Assembly (NCBI GenBank): GCA_018065935.1 | Contig: JAGHSJ010000194.1 | Span: 1 to 36,939 of the forward strand | Source: Candidatus Kurthia equi | Lineage (GTDB): Bacteria; Bacillota; Bacilli; Bacillales_A; Planococcaceae | Direction of reading: 5' to 3' | DNA: 36,939 bases | Shown here: piece by piece, positions 25,875-33,608 of the stretch | How positions within the stretch are numbered: the first letter of the stretch is position 1 | Layout: every line of letters starts with the position of its first letter | The notes under the pieces: model-generated | Databases searched by the model: none | What the model saw: the letters and a program-made list of their open reading frames with translations, nothing else | What the model was told of the DNA's origin: nothing | Made by a program: the position numbers and the translations under genes

Positions 25875-26189
25875 ATGGCTTGGGTTGCATTAATCATTGC
25901 AGGATTACTTGAAGTATTTGGCGTAGCGATGATGAATCGCTGGCAGCAATCGAAGCATTGGATGACCATTGCTGCCCTCATTATTGGTTTTGGCTCTAGT
26001 TTAGCTCTGCTATCCTATGCCATGGAAACGATACCTATGGGCACAGCTTATGCCATTTGGACTGGCATTGGCGCTGCTGGTGGTGCATTAATTGGGATGA
26101 TTTTCTTCAAAGAGTCGAAAGATTGGCGACGTATTCTTTTCATCACACTTATTCTATGTTCTGCCATCGGTTTAAAATTATTTTCTTAA
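25875..26189 (+). CDS. gdnD: SMR guanidinium exporter subunit GdnD (YkkD)
   Basis: A 104-residue four-helix SMR protein with Glu13 in helix 1 (IIAGLLEVFGVAMMN). ETIPMGTAYAIWTGIGAAGGALIG and the end SAIGLKLFS fit YkkD. AAAGGAGG overlaps the end of gdnC, so the pair is translationally coupled, and heterodimers are expected. Under riboswitch control. Confidence 0.94.
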   Translation: MAWVALIIAGLLEVFGVAMMNRWQQSKHWMTIAALIIGFGSSLALLSYAMETIPMGTAYAIWTGIGAAGGALIGMIFFKESKDWRRILFITLILCSAIGLKLFS

Positions 26190-26237
26190 ATAACTAGTAA
26201 TTGCGTTATAATGAGGAAAAATCATTAGGGGAGATGC

Positions 26238-26747
26238 ATGAATATGACGGAAACGATTACCATCGAGAAAATGTTAGATGAAGATTGGCCCGATGTAAAA
26301 GCCATTTTTCAAGAAGGCATTGATGGTGGAAATGCCACTTTCTTTACACACACTCCAAATTGGGAGGAATGGAATGAAGGCCATTTAAAATTTGCTCGCT
26401 TTGTAGCAAAATTAAATAATGAAATCGTGGGTTGGATTGCTCTCTCTCCTTTTTCAGGTCGAGATTTTCATAGTGGTGTAGTTGAAGATAGTATTTATCT
26501 TTCAGAAAAAGCACAGGGCAAAGGCATCGGTTCAAAATTACTAGCTGCATGCATTGAAGATGCTGAGCAAAATAATATTTGGCTTATTCAATCTCAAATT
26601 TTTGTAGAAAATATCGGTAGCATTAAGCTACATGAAAAATTTGGTTTCTACTCTGTAGGAATTCGAAAAAAAATCGGGAAGCATAATGGCATTTGGCGCG
26701 ATGTACTATTAATGGATCGTCGCAGTGACATTGTAGGAATAGATTAG
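26238..26747 (+). CDS. GNAT acetyltransferase, phosphinothricin-acetyltransferase type
   Basis: A 169-residue GNAT of the Pat/Bar/YwnH group: the substrate-side ATFFTHTPNWEEWNEGH, GWIALSPFSGRDFHSGVVEDSIYL and the acetyl-CoA loop EKAQGKGIGSKLL (~96-108) are in the usual order. Relatives acetylate phosphinothricin, methionine sulfoximine or sulfone. It starts 48 bases after gdnD with no terminator between, so it may share the riboswitch transcript. ATG 26238 and ATG 26244 both suit the GGGGAG site. Confidence 0.87.
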   Translation: MNMTETITIEKMLDEDWPDVKAIFQEGIDGGNATFFTHTPNWEEWNEGHLKFARFVAKLNNEIVGWIALSPFSGRDFHSGVVEDSIYLSEKAQGKGIGSKLLAACIEDAEQNNIWLIQSQIFVENIGSIKLHEKFGFYSVGIRKKIGKHNGIWRDVLLMDRRSDIVGID

Positions 26748-26757
26748 GAGGATTTTT

Positions 26758-27189
26758 ATGCATATCGAAAAAATCACGACAATTCAGCAATTAGAACAAG
26801 CCTTTACCATTCGAAAAAAGGTTTTTGTCGAGGAACAACAGGTACCAGAAGAGGAAGAGCTAGATAGCTATGATGTACTTGATGGTGAATGTCAGCATGT
26901 TCTTTTAACAAAAGACCATATTCCTGTTGGAACAGGCCGCGTACGTTTAGTAGACAACTATGGAAAATTACAACGTGTCGCCATTTTAAAAGAATATCGT
27001 AAATTTGGTTTTGGCAAAGTTATCATCGCTAAACTAGAGCAATTAGCTGCTGAACAAGGCGCTACGAATGCTAAGTTAGATGCACAGGTTCACGCTATTG
27101 GCTTTTATGAAAAACTTGGATATAGTGTTCAATCTGAGGTATTTATGGATGCTGGAATCGAACATGTATTAATGACAAAAATTTTATAA
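26758..27189 (+). CDS. GNAT acetyltransferase, YjcF-like
   Basis: A 143-residue GNAT starting RKKVFVEEQQVPEEEELD, the signature of the YjcF/ElaA-like group, followed by TGRVRLVDNYGKLQRVAILKEYRKFGFGKVII (acetyl-CoA loop) and ATNAKLDAQVHAIGFYEKLGY. AGGAGG precedes the ATG, ten bases after the previous stop, so the two GNATs are coupled. Substrate unknown. Confidence 0.9.
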   Translation: MHIEKITTIQQLEQAFTIRKKVFVEEQQVPEEEELDSYDVLDGECQHVLLTKDHIPVGTGRVRLVDNYGKLQRVAILKEYRKFGFGKVIIAKLEQLAAEQGATNAKLDAQVHAIGFYEKLGYSVQSEVFMDAGIEHVLMTKIL

Positions 27190-27199
27190 TTCCAATTGT

Positions 27200-27245
27200 A
27201 AAAGGACAGAAATCGCACACAATATGCGATTTCTGTCCTTTTTAA
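27200..27245. terminator. Bidirectional terminator after the exporter/GNAT unit
   Basis: An 18-bp perfect stem (27200-27217 with 27225-27242, core GGACAGAAATCGCA), 7-base loop, T/A ends. It ends the plus-strand unit and the convergent EamA gene. Confidence 0.9.
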
Positions 27246-27261
27246 ATAATTCGTTTGTTTC

Positions 27262-28140
27262 TTATAAAGTGACTGGCTGTTTTTTAACTGGCTTAACCAA
27301 TGTATAAATAATTCCCCCAAAGATTAAACAAATCCCGAGTATTTGTATAATACTTGGTCTAAAATCTAAAATTATTATATCGAGTAAAATAGCGACTAAT
27401 GGATCGACAAATACGAGCGCTGAAACAATAACCGTTTGTAAATTCCGTATGCTGTTAAAAAATAATAGATACACAATCCCTGTATGTATAAATCCTGTAC
27501 CCAAGATATAGAGCCAATTACTCGTTGATAACCCTTCAAATAAAGTAAAATCAACTAATGGAAATAGGATAACCACCCCTACTGCCGTTTGTACAAATGT
27601 TAATGCATAGGAAGATAAATGGGTAATTTCCTTGCCAATAAACATCGTCAATGCATAGCAAATAGCTGATAGCATGGCCCAAATAAATCCTGAATTCATC
27701 AGTGCTTTAAAAGAGTTCAGATGCTCTAATCCAATAATTAAAATACTGCCTAAAAAACAAATCATAATCGCAAGTATAGCCGCTAGAGTTATTTTTTCTT
27801 TTAGAAAAACACTGCCTAATAGTAAGACAAAAATAGGCGCTAAATTATAGATAGAGATAGCGACTGAAATATCCATTTCATCAAATGCTTTAAATAAGAA
27901 AACCCAATTAAAAACGAGGAATACGCCACAAAGAAGCGTTTGAAAAAACTCTTTTTTTGACCATTGCTCTGTTTTGTACCCTTTTTTAATAAGCCATAGT
28001 CCGCCTAAAAAAAGGGTGGCACATATACAGCGAATAAACACGAGTTCTTCCGCTGGAATCCCAGTATTAATTGTGAAAAATCCGATTGACCCAAATATAG
28101 CCATCGAAATAATAAGCTGTATCGCTGCTTTTACGTTCAT
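27262..28140 (-). CDS. EamA/DMT-superfamily exporter
   Basis: A 292-residue protein with ten membrane helices in two EamA repeats (~5-135 and ~150-285). FGSIGFFTINTGIPAEELVFIRCICATLFLG, FNWVFLFKAFDEMDISVAISIYNLAPIFVLL and the C-terminal SALVFVDPLVAILLD are typical. Exporters of amino acids, cysteine metabolites or related compounds belong here; substrate not readable. GAGGAG precedes the ATG. Monocistronic. Confidence 0.9.
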   Translation of the reverse strand: MNVKAAIQLIISMAIFGSIGFFTINTGIPAEELVFIRCICATLFLGGLWLIKKGYKTEQWSKKEFFQTLLCGVFLVFNWVFLFKAFDEMDISVAISIYNLAPIFVLLLGSVFLKEKITLAAILAIMICFLGSILIIGLEHLNSFKALMNSGFIWAMLSAICYALTMFIGKEITHLSSYALTFVQTAVGVVILFPLVDFTLFEGLSTSNWLYILGTGFIHTGIVYLLFFNSIRNLQTVIVSALVFVDPLVAILLDIIILDFRPSIIQILGICLIFGGIIYTLVKPVKKQPVTL

Positions 28141-28238
28141 AATTTCTCCTCATACACATTGTTTAAATTTTCTAACTATTATACCATCAAATACTGAAGG
28201 CAATGATAAAAGATTTATTTCTCTCACAATGTTTACAT

Positions 28239-28276
28239 AAAAAAAGGTAAACCGTATCACGATTCACCCTTTTTAA
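28239..28276 (-). terminator. Terminator of the GyrI-like gene
   Basis: Minus-strand GGTGAATCG pairs with CGGTTTACC (two wobble pairs) around a 5-base loop, followed by seven T. Confidence 0.75.
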
Positions 28277-28319
28277 AGCTTTAAACCATATGAAAAACAA
28301 CAAAATTTATTTATTTCTA

Positions 28320-28757
28320 TTAATCTTGAATTGGGATCCATAATTCTGCTGATTCTTCTCCCGTTTCTATATTTCTAGAATAAGTTTCTAGAATAGGGGC
28401 TTTGCGAAATTGAAAGTAATCTGCATTTCGAACGAGTTTAATATATTCTAATGGGTCATAATTTTCATTTTCCCCACCACCAGCAATTACGTACCTTCCT
28501 GAAGAAACGATGACTTCTTCTGCAGATTCTAATAATATGGAAGAATCACCAATAATTCCTGCAAAATACGTATCAATTAGTAAGGCTTCATCAGTTTGGG
28601 AATACATCACCCCATACGTAATCCGTGGGTACTTGCGCTGAGCTTCTAATATATTAAATAAACGTTGTCTTGCCTGTAAGATATCCCGATTACTTCTAAT
28701 AGGTGTGCGAAATCCCCTTACCCTGAAACCTGTATGCTTCTCTACTCGAACATACAT
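28320..28757 (-). CDS. GyrI-like/AraC effector-binding-type protein
   Basis: A 145-residue protein with the order of a GyrI-like small-molecule-binding domain: VEKHTGFRVRGFRT at the start, YGVMYSQTDEALLIDTYFAGII in the middle, a VSSGRYVIAGG strand, and the closing PILETYSRN...AELWIPI. Such domains bind amphipathic compounds or, in some, hydrolyse cyclopropanone-type toxins. There is no DNA-binding part. AAGGG precedes the ATG. The assignment is by pattern and moderately secure. Confidence 0.65.
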   Translation of the reverse strand: MYVRVEKHTGFRVRGFRTPIRSNRDILQARQRLFNILEAQRKYPRITYGVMYSQTDEALLIDTYFAGIIGDSSILLESAEEVIVSSGRYVIAGGGENENYDPLEYIKLVRNADYFQFRKAPILETYSRNIETGEESAELWIPIQD

Positions 28758-28784
28758 AGTATCCGCCCTTCTTTATAAGAGATA

Positions 28785-28949
28785 TTACGATTCATCGGCA
28801 CCAGGTAAAAAAATAATACCTAGACCTAATAAAACAATACCTACATATAACATATATTTAATCATTGTTGTTTCTACGAAGCCTAGAGGATGCAGTAGTC
28901 CGATGATGACTAGAAACAATCCGATAAAAACTAATAATCTACCTTTCAT
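28785..28949 (-). CDS. Small two-helix membrane protein
   Basis: About 54 residues: MKGRLLVFIGLFLVIIGLL, a short loop, then a second helix (MIKYMLYVGIVLLGLGIIFL) and an acidic tail. ATG 28949 has AAAGGG at nine bases; in-frame ATGs at 28958 and 28976 are worse placed. It lies 27 bases before the GyrI-like gene, same strand, so they probably share a transcript. No family recognised beyond a small Bacillales membrane protein. Confidence 0.65.
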   Translation of the reverse strand: MKGRLLVFIGLFLVIIGLLHPLGFVETTMIKYMLYVGIVLLGLGIIFLPGADES

Positions 28950-29037
28950 TTCACTCATCCCTTTCCACGTCTTCATCTTTTATTTAAGAATTCTTGTTAT
29001 AAACATTTTAAATTCCCTTTTACAGTATTTTGAAACC

Positions 29038-30861
29038 TTATTTTTTAAATCGAAAAGGTACTGTAATTAGTACAACATTTCTATTATGGAGTAAATAACT
29101 TTTAATTAATAAGCTCGATTGATTATGCAAAATATTATGCCAGCCTTTTTTAGGAACGAACTGTGGAATAGTAACAGAAACACTATAATTATACTCTCTT
29201 GCCTTCTTCTCAACCTTATCAATGAATGTTGTTAACGGATGAATTAGGCTTCTGTATGGCGAATATAGTGTAACCAATCGAATATCTGGTTGCCATTTTT
29301 TCCACCTCTTTTCGAAGGTTTTCATTTGTACTCTATCGAATGCCACATAAACAACAATGATTCGATCTGGATGAAGTGATTTTACATAATTTAAAGAATG
29401 CTCCACCATTTTAGTAAATCCAGAGACAGGAACAATAATAACATTGCCCTTTATCTCCATAGATTCTATCGTTTTATCTAATCTTAGTTGAGGACCTACA
29501 CTGTCATAATGTTTTTTTATTTTCAAAAAGACAACTAGAATTAATGGAATAAACACAAGGATTGGCCATACATGCGAAAATTTTGTAATAAAAAACACAG
29601 CTGCAACAGTAAAAGAGATGACTGCACCTAAAGAGTTGATGGCAAACTTTCCAATCCATCCTTTTGGACGTTCTCTAAACCATTTTCTCATCATCCCCGC
29701 CTGTGCTAAGGTAAATGGAATAAATACACCTGTTGCATAAAGTGGAATTAGACTTTCGGTTTTCCCTCGAAAAATTATAATGAGGGCAATTGCTGCTAGG
29801 GCAAGTAATAAAATCCCATTGGAATATCCTAGACGATCACCTCGCACTTGAAACATTCTAGGGATATATCCATCTTTAGATAAACTAACCGCTAATAATG
29901 GAAAAGCCGAAAAACCTGTATTTGCAGCTAATACTAAAATCAAGGCCGTCATTCCTTGAATTATAAAATATATAATATTTCTGCCAAAACTATCTTCTGC
30001 AATTTGTGATACAACTGTTTGATGCCCATTTGGTGATATTCCATAGTAATAGGATAAAAAAATAATCCCTGAAAATAAAATGGCTAATAATGTGCCCATC
30101 GCTAATAGCGTTCTTGTTGCATTGACTGGTTCAGGTTTTCTAAAATTCGGAATAGCATTTGAAATTGCTTCCACACCTGTCAAAGCTGAACTACCCGAAG
30201 CAAATGCTTTTAAAAGAATAAAAAGACTGATACCAGCTACAGGTGTTCCAATCGCTGTATGGTCAGTAGCTGAAATATCTCCTGTAGCTACACGATATAT
30301 CCCTACACCAATTAAAATAAAAAGGGATAAGACAAATAAATAAACTGGATAAGCTAAAATAGATGCTGATTCTGTCACACCTCTTAAATTCAAAATCGTA
30401 ATTAGGATAACGAAAATAATAGACATCTCCACATTGTAATCATGCAATGATGGAAAGGCTGATGTAATTGCATCGGTGCCTGCTGAAACGCTTACGGCAA
30501 CAGTCAATATATAATCCACTAGTAATGAACCACCTGCTACTAATCCTACTCGTTGCCCTATATTTTCTTTTGACACGACATAAGCTCCGCCACCTAGAGG
30601 ATAAGCGTAGATAATCTGTCTATACGAAAATACTAATGCCACTAATAGAATGATGACACCTACAGCAATAGGTACCGAATACCATAATGCTGCCGTTCCA
30701 ACAGTTAACAAAACGATTAAAATTTGTTCTGGGCCATAAGCAACTGATGATAATGCATCCGATGATAATATAGCCAGTGCTTTCGTTTTACTTAATTTTT
30801 GATTCATTAGCTCAGATGATTTTAATGGTCTACCAATTAAATATCTTTTCATTAGTCCCAT
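29038..30861 (-). CDS. kimA: High-affinity potassium importer
   Basis: About 607 residues of the APC superfamily, matching KimA (YdaO) of Bacillus subtilis along its whole length: KALAILSSDALSSVAYGPEQIL, YAYPLGGGAYVVSKENIG, SAGTDAITSAFPSLHDY, LTGVEAISNAIP, and the cytosolic C-terminal domain with SYRSLIHPLTTFIDKVE, TIPQFVPKKGWHNILHNQSS and the final PFRFKK. KimA is a K+/H+ symporter inhibited by cyclic di-AMP at that C-terminal domain. ATG 30861 has GAAGG at a good distance; ATG 30867 is nearer. The frame stays open to 30948. No c-di-AMP riboswitch is apparent upstream. Confidence 0.93.
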   Translation of the reverse strand: MGLMKRYLIGRPLKSSELMNQKLSKTKALAILSSDALSSVAYGPEQILIVLLTVGTAALWYSVPIAVGVIILLVALVFSYRQIIYAYPLGGGAYVVSKENIGQRVGLVAGGSLLVDYILTVAVSVSAGTDAITSAFPSLHDYNVEMSIIFVILITILNLRGVTESASILAYPVYLFVLSLFILIGVGIYRVATGDISATDHTAIGTPVAGISLFILLKAFASGSSALTGVEAISNAIPNFRKPEPVNATRTLLAMGTLLAILFSGIIFLSYYYGISPNGHQTVVSQIAEDSFGRNIIYFIIQGMTALILVLAANTGFSAFPLLAVSLSKDGYIPRMFQVRGDRLGYSNGILLLALAAIALIIIFRGKTESLIPLYATGVFIPFTLAQAGMMRKWFRERPKGWIGKFAINSLGAVISFTVAAVFFITKFSHVWPILVFIPLILVVFLKIKKHYDSVGPQLRLDKTIESMEIKGNVIIVPVSGFTKMVEHSLNYVKSLHPDRIIVVYVAFDRVQMKTFEKRWKKWQPDIRLVTLYSPYRSLIHPLTTFIDKVEKKAREYNYSVSVTIPQFVPKKGWHNILHNQSSLLIKSYLLHNRNVVLITVPFRFKK

Positions 30862-31236
30862 AATCATTGCACCTTCTCTTTTTAACATTTTCCCTTGGCA
30901 AGAAATATGAATGCTGAATACAGGTAGCAATAAGGAGCCCATAGGCAACAGATGTGTCCAGTGATTTCAACTTACTTTCATGCATACTTCAGAAACTATT
31001 ATCGATATTAACTGTAGAATACATGTATTTAAAAGATGCGATTCCTAGTAGAATCTATAAATAACTCACTCTTCTATTCGTGTTGCTTAAGCATTTAGAA
31101 ATCATAAACTTTAAATTTTGCTGTAATAATACTCCGTTGTTGTTCATTTGTAAATATTTAAAATTAACAGGTTTAACAATTGATAATTAAGTGAAAATAA
31201 TAGCTAGTATGTATTTTTTAGAAAGGAGTTTGCACT
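30862..31236. other. Divergent control region between kimA and a small gene
   Basis: About 375 bases with promoters for both strands. On the kimA side, the stretch 30880-30960 is richer in GC than its surroundings and holds a GCC-UAUG-GGC hairpin, and an open frame continues through it to 30948. It may be a structured leader or an N-terminal extension. The conserved blocks of the ydaO riboswitch were not found. Confidence 0.4.
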
Positions 31237-31419
31237 ATGGTACTAACAACCGAATATCATAACTTATTAAATTCAGCGGTTCAGCTTATTGAACGTAACA
31301 AGAGCTCGCACTCATTTTTTGAAAAAGAAAATTTGCGTATGGAGCTCCAACAAATTGAAATGCGCCTGCAGCAAGTAGAAAGTATCTTTCTTACACAAGC
31401 TTTTTTCAATAAACAATAA
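31237..31419 (+). CDS. Small helical hypothetical protein (60 aa)
   Basis: A 60-residue, all-helical protein with a likely coiled coil over its second half (ENLRMELQQIEMRLQQVESIFL). GAAAGGAG lies eight bases before the ATG, so it is very likely translated. No family recognised. It diverges from kimA; the next plus-strand element is the large nested hairpin at 31606, which could end its transcript. Confidence 0.7.
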   Translation: MVLTTEYHNLLNSAVQLIERNKSSHSFFEKENLRMELQQIEMRLQQVESIFLTQAFFNKQ

Positions 31420-31605
31420 TTCTCATAGAAGATGTTAGTTGTTGCTCTTCATTATGCAAATGCTTTTGCTCTTACTATCGCTAATTTCTTACCTCAAAAG
31501 AGTGTTTGTAATCCTACCATTCATCCATGGATAGTGGTGACATACATAGTGTTATCCGAATCATTATTTAAAAACGGCATAGCTCACAATTATATCTATT
31601 TAACG
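31420..31605. other. Spacer without a supported gene
   Basis: A 66-codon open frame (31432-31632) crosses it but lacks a ribosome site and runs into the inverted-repeat element, so I do not call it. Nothing else seen. Confidence 0.5.
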
Positions 31606-31751
31606 AAAAAAGAGGTTGGACATAAAGGATAGAGAATAACAAAATCCCTGATAATAAGAAAGCAGAAATCGCTTTTTTAATGCGATTTCTGCTTTTTGTT
31701 TCGAACTTTAAAAGAGAGAAGAAGATGTTTTGTCCTAGCCTCTTCTTTTTT
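31606..31751. repeat. Nested inverted-repeat element (~146 bp)
   Basis: Outer arms AAAAAAGAGGTTGGACATAA (31606-31625) and TTTTGTCCTAGCCTCTTCTT (31728-31747 and on) are imperfect complements. They enclose a 13-bp perfect hairpin (AAGCAGAAATCGC, 31660-31672, and its complement 31682-31694) followed by T5. The inner hairpin alone is a good plus-strand terminator. The arm motif GAGGTTGGACA looks like a dispersed Firmicutes intergenic repeat, which I cannot check here. Confidence 0.7.
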
Positions 31752-31789
31752 GATTTATTAAAACCTCTTCACTAACTGCTCGTTATTTT

Positions 31790-32281
31790 TTATTCATGTA
31801 GTATGTACGTATATAATTTTTTTTGCTGATAGATTGCTAAAAAATAATCCTTACCATCATTCTTTTCTTTATAATAGCCATAGTCACCAGCGGATAGACT
31901 GATTGGATATTCTTCAAATGCAGCCTTACTCTCTTTTTGCTCTGCAGCTGTTTTCCCTACTAATGTTTGCTGTTCAAATTTAGCGATTCGCTCTTCATAT
32001 GCCTTTATCGTTGTATCCGTTATTTTTTCCATGCCACTATTTTTCATAGTTGGCTCATCCTCATAGGAATAAAGAGTCGCCCATTGACCTGTATTGTCTG
32101 TTGTTTTTGGTGAAGCATAGATAGGTGTTTCAACTGAAGGCGCTTCAACCGAAATCCCCCATTCTTTTTCATACGCATCTACAATTACCTGTGGATTTGT
32201 GCCACCTCTGCCCATAATAATGTAAAGCGAAGCAGTTACTAATATTAATGCCAGTAAAATAAAATAATATTTCTTTTTCAT
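31790..32281 (-). CDS. Membrane-anchored hypothetical protein (163 aa)
   Basis: A basic start and one hydrophobic segment (residues ~5-23, FILLALILVTASLYIIM), then a soluble extracytoplasmic part with no cysteine lipobox. Charged, rich in Glu, Lys and Tyr; SLSAGDYGYYKEKNDGKDYFLAIYQQKKLYTY near the end suggests beta strands. AAGGGG precedes the ATG. No family recognised. Monocistronic. Confidence 0.65.
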   Translation of the reverse strand: MKKKYYFILLALILVTASLYIIMGRGGTNPQVIVDAYEKEWGISVEAPSVETPIYASPKTTDNTGQWATLYSYEDEPTMKNSGMEKITDTTIKAYEERIAKFEQQTLVGKTAAEQKESKAAFEEYPISLSAGDYGYYKEKNDGKDYFLAIYQQKKLYTYILHE

Positions 32282-32371
32282 CTGTAAACCCCTTATATAA
32301 TTTATGGCTACTTTTTATTCTACATATGTAAAACAATCCTACTCAAACTTCATTATTGATTTATCCTTTTT

Positions 32372-32569
32372 CTAAATTTGATTCACTTCCCTCACGCAGA
32401 ACAAAAAACGAACAAATAACTCGTCATCAAATGCTAAAATAGTACGCCTTTCCTCGTCTGATTCATCCATTATTGCTTGTGGATTAATCATATATAATAA
32501 TTGATCATCTGTTAGTAAATATTGCTGAATATATGGATTATAGTCTTTTGGATATGTAATAAACTCCAT
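32372..32569 (-). CDS. Small acidic hypothetical protein with LexA-like box in its promoter
   Basis: A 65-residue soluble acidic protein (TYPKDYNPYIQQYLLTDDQLLYMINPQAIMDESDEE, split over an N-terminal half and a helical C-terminal half ending VREVNQI). GAGGGGTG precedes the ATG. Upstream is TATAAT with a GAAC-N4-GTTC palindrome between it and the -35 region, which suggests DNA-damage control. Not recognised as any known SOS protein. Confidence 0.65.
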   Translation of the reverse strand: MEFITYPKDYNPYIQQYLLTDDQLLYMINPQAIMDESDEERRTILAFDDELFVRFLFCVREVNQI

Positions 32570-32598
32570 TTGAGCACCCCTCTTTCATTATACACAAA

Positions 32599-32612
32599 AG
32601 AACATACGTTCT
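32599..32612 (-). promoter_or_regulatory. LexA/DinR-like box
   Basis: AGAACGTATGTTCT on the minus strand matches the Bacillus SOS box CGAACRNRYGTTYC except at both end bases. It ends six bases before a TATAAT at about 32587-32592, that is, inside the promoter spacer. Confidence 0.55.
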
Positions 32613-32700
32613 CCATTTTATTCCATACCACTACATAGGAAAAGCTTGTTTTTTTAATATACATTAATTTTAACTTTTACATCTAGGCCTCTTTAGTATA

Positions 32701-32734
32701 GCCTATTGCACAGTCACACTACGACAATAGGCTA
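32701..32734 (-). terminator. Inverted repeat after the secreted hypothetical gene
   Basis: AGCCTATTG (32701-32709) and its exact complement (32726-32734), 16-base loop, about 22 bases after the stop codon. There is no T-run, so it may be an mRNA-end structure or a weak terminator. Confidence 0.4.
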
Positions 32735-32756
32735 ATTTACTCTTCAGTATCAACTA

Positions 32757-33467
32757 TTATTTTATAGAGCTCATGATTTGTAAAAGTGTCGTTGAATCTT
32801 TCACCAACTGTACCTCATATATAATTTTATCTTGCTGCCATTTCACGCCATAATATTGTGCATTTTTCCCAAAATGTACGACACCTGCTTGTTTTGGAAT
32901 AGGTAAGTTATTTTTTTTCAAAAACTGCATGGTGCTCCGCGCAATTTCTAGGTTTTTCTTCGATGCAGATGTGGCTGTTTGACTAATAAATAGCCAATTA
33001 TCTACTTTCCAAGATAGCCATTCCGATCCTGCTCCTGCATCTAAATAGCCATTGATTCCTTTTTGAATTTTAATTTTAGGAGAAGCTGTAGAGTAATAAG
33101 ATTCCATCGCTAATTGATTCGTTGCTTTTTCCTTTGTATCATAACGTTTTCCTGTAATACGTATCACTGCATCGTGTACAGAAGCTTTTTTCACTTCCTT
33201 TGCATTCACTGCAAATGGCTTGGGTAATGCATAATACACGATCTTATAAGAATTTGAGGTTGCTGTCGCTTTCGCATTGATATACGTATTTTTTACAAGT
33301 GGCAGTTTATTCGGTAAAACGATTGGAACCGATGTATTTAGCTGTTTTTTTATTGATTTTTGAAAAGAAGAAGCTATATTCTGTTGTTCTTGTGCCTGCA
33401 CAATTTCTAAAGAAAAACCAAAAAACAGAAAACATACGCCTACAATTATTAGTAATCGCTTTCTCAT
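32757..33467 (-). CDS. Secreted hypothetical protein (236 aa)
   Basis: Clear Sec signal peptide (MRKRLLIIVGVCFLFFGFSL, cleavage near VQAQ). The mature part of ~210 residues is basic and beta-rich, with SVPIVLPNKLPLV, KIVYYALPKPFAVN and a closing IIYEVQLVKD. The pattern 'can be pressed to predict strands around a wall-facing domain' is all that can be said; no known family. AGAGGTG precedes the ATG. It diverges from amj, so both could respond to envelope conditions, but no shared operator is visible. Confidence 0.7.
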   Translation of the reverse strand: MRKRLLIIVGVCFLFFGFSLEIVQAQEQQNIASSFQKSIKKQLNTSVPIVLPNKLPLVKNTYINAKATATSNSYKIVYYALPKPFAVNAKEVKKASVHDAVIRITGKRYDTKEKATNQLAMESYYSTASPKIKIQKGINGYLDAGAGSEWLSWKVDNWLFISQTATSASKKNLEIARSTMQFLKKNNLPIPKQAGVVHFGKNAQYYGVKWQQDKIIYEVQLVKDSTTLLQIMSSIK

Positions 33468-33608
33468 AGCAACACCTCTTTTTCTTTTTTACTAAAATTC
33501 CCTTTACAGTACATCATTAAACAGGTGCATTTCGCCTATTTAAAATGATACATTTAGCGTAGATTGAAAAAACCATTACATAATTCATCTATTCAAAGGA
33601 GATACGCT

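Noticed and set aside
30868..31236. ydaO/c-di-AMP riboswitch upstream of kimA
   Set aside because: Expected from the gene, but the conserved blocks could not be found on the minus strand by eye.
31432..31632. 66-codon open frame after the small coiled-coil gene
   Set aside because: No ribosome site, odd composition, and it runs into the inverted-repeat element.
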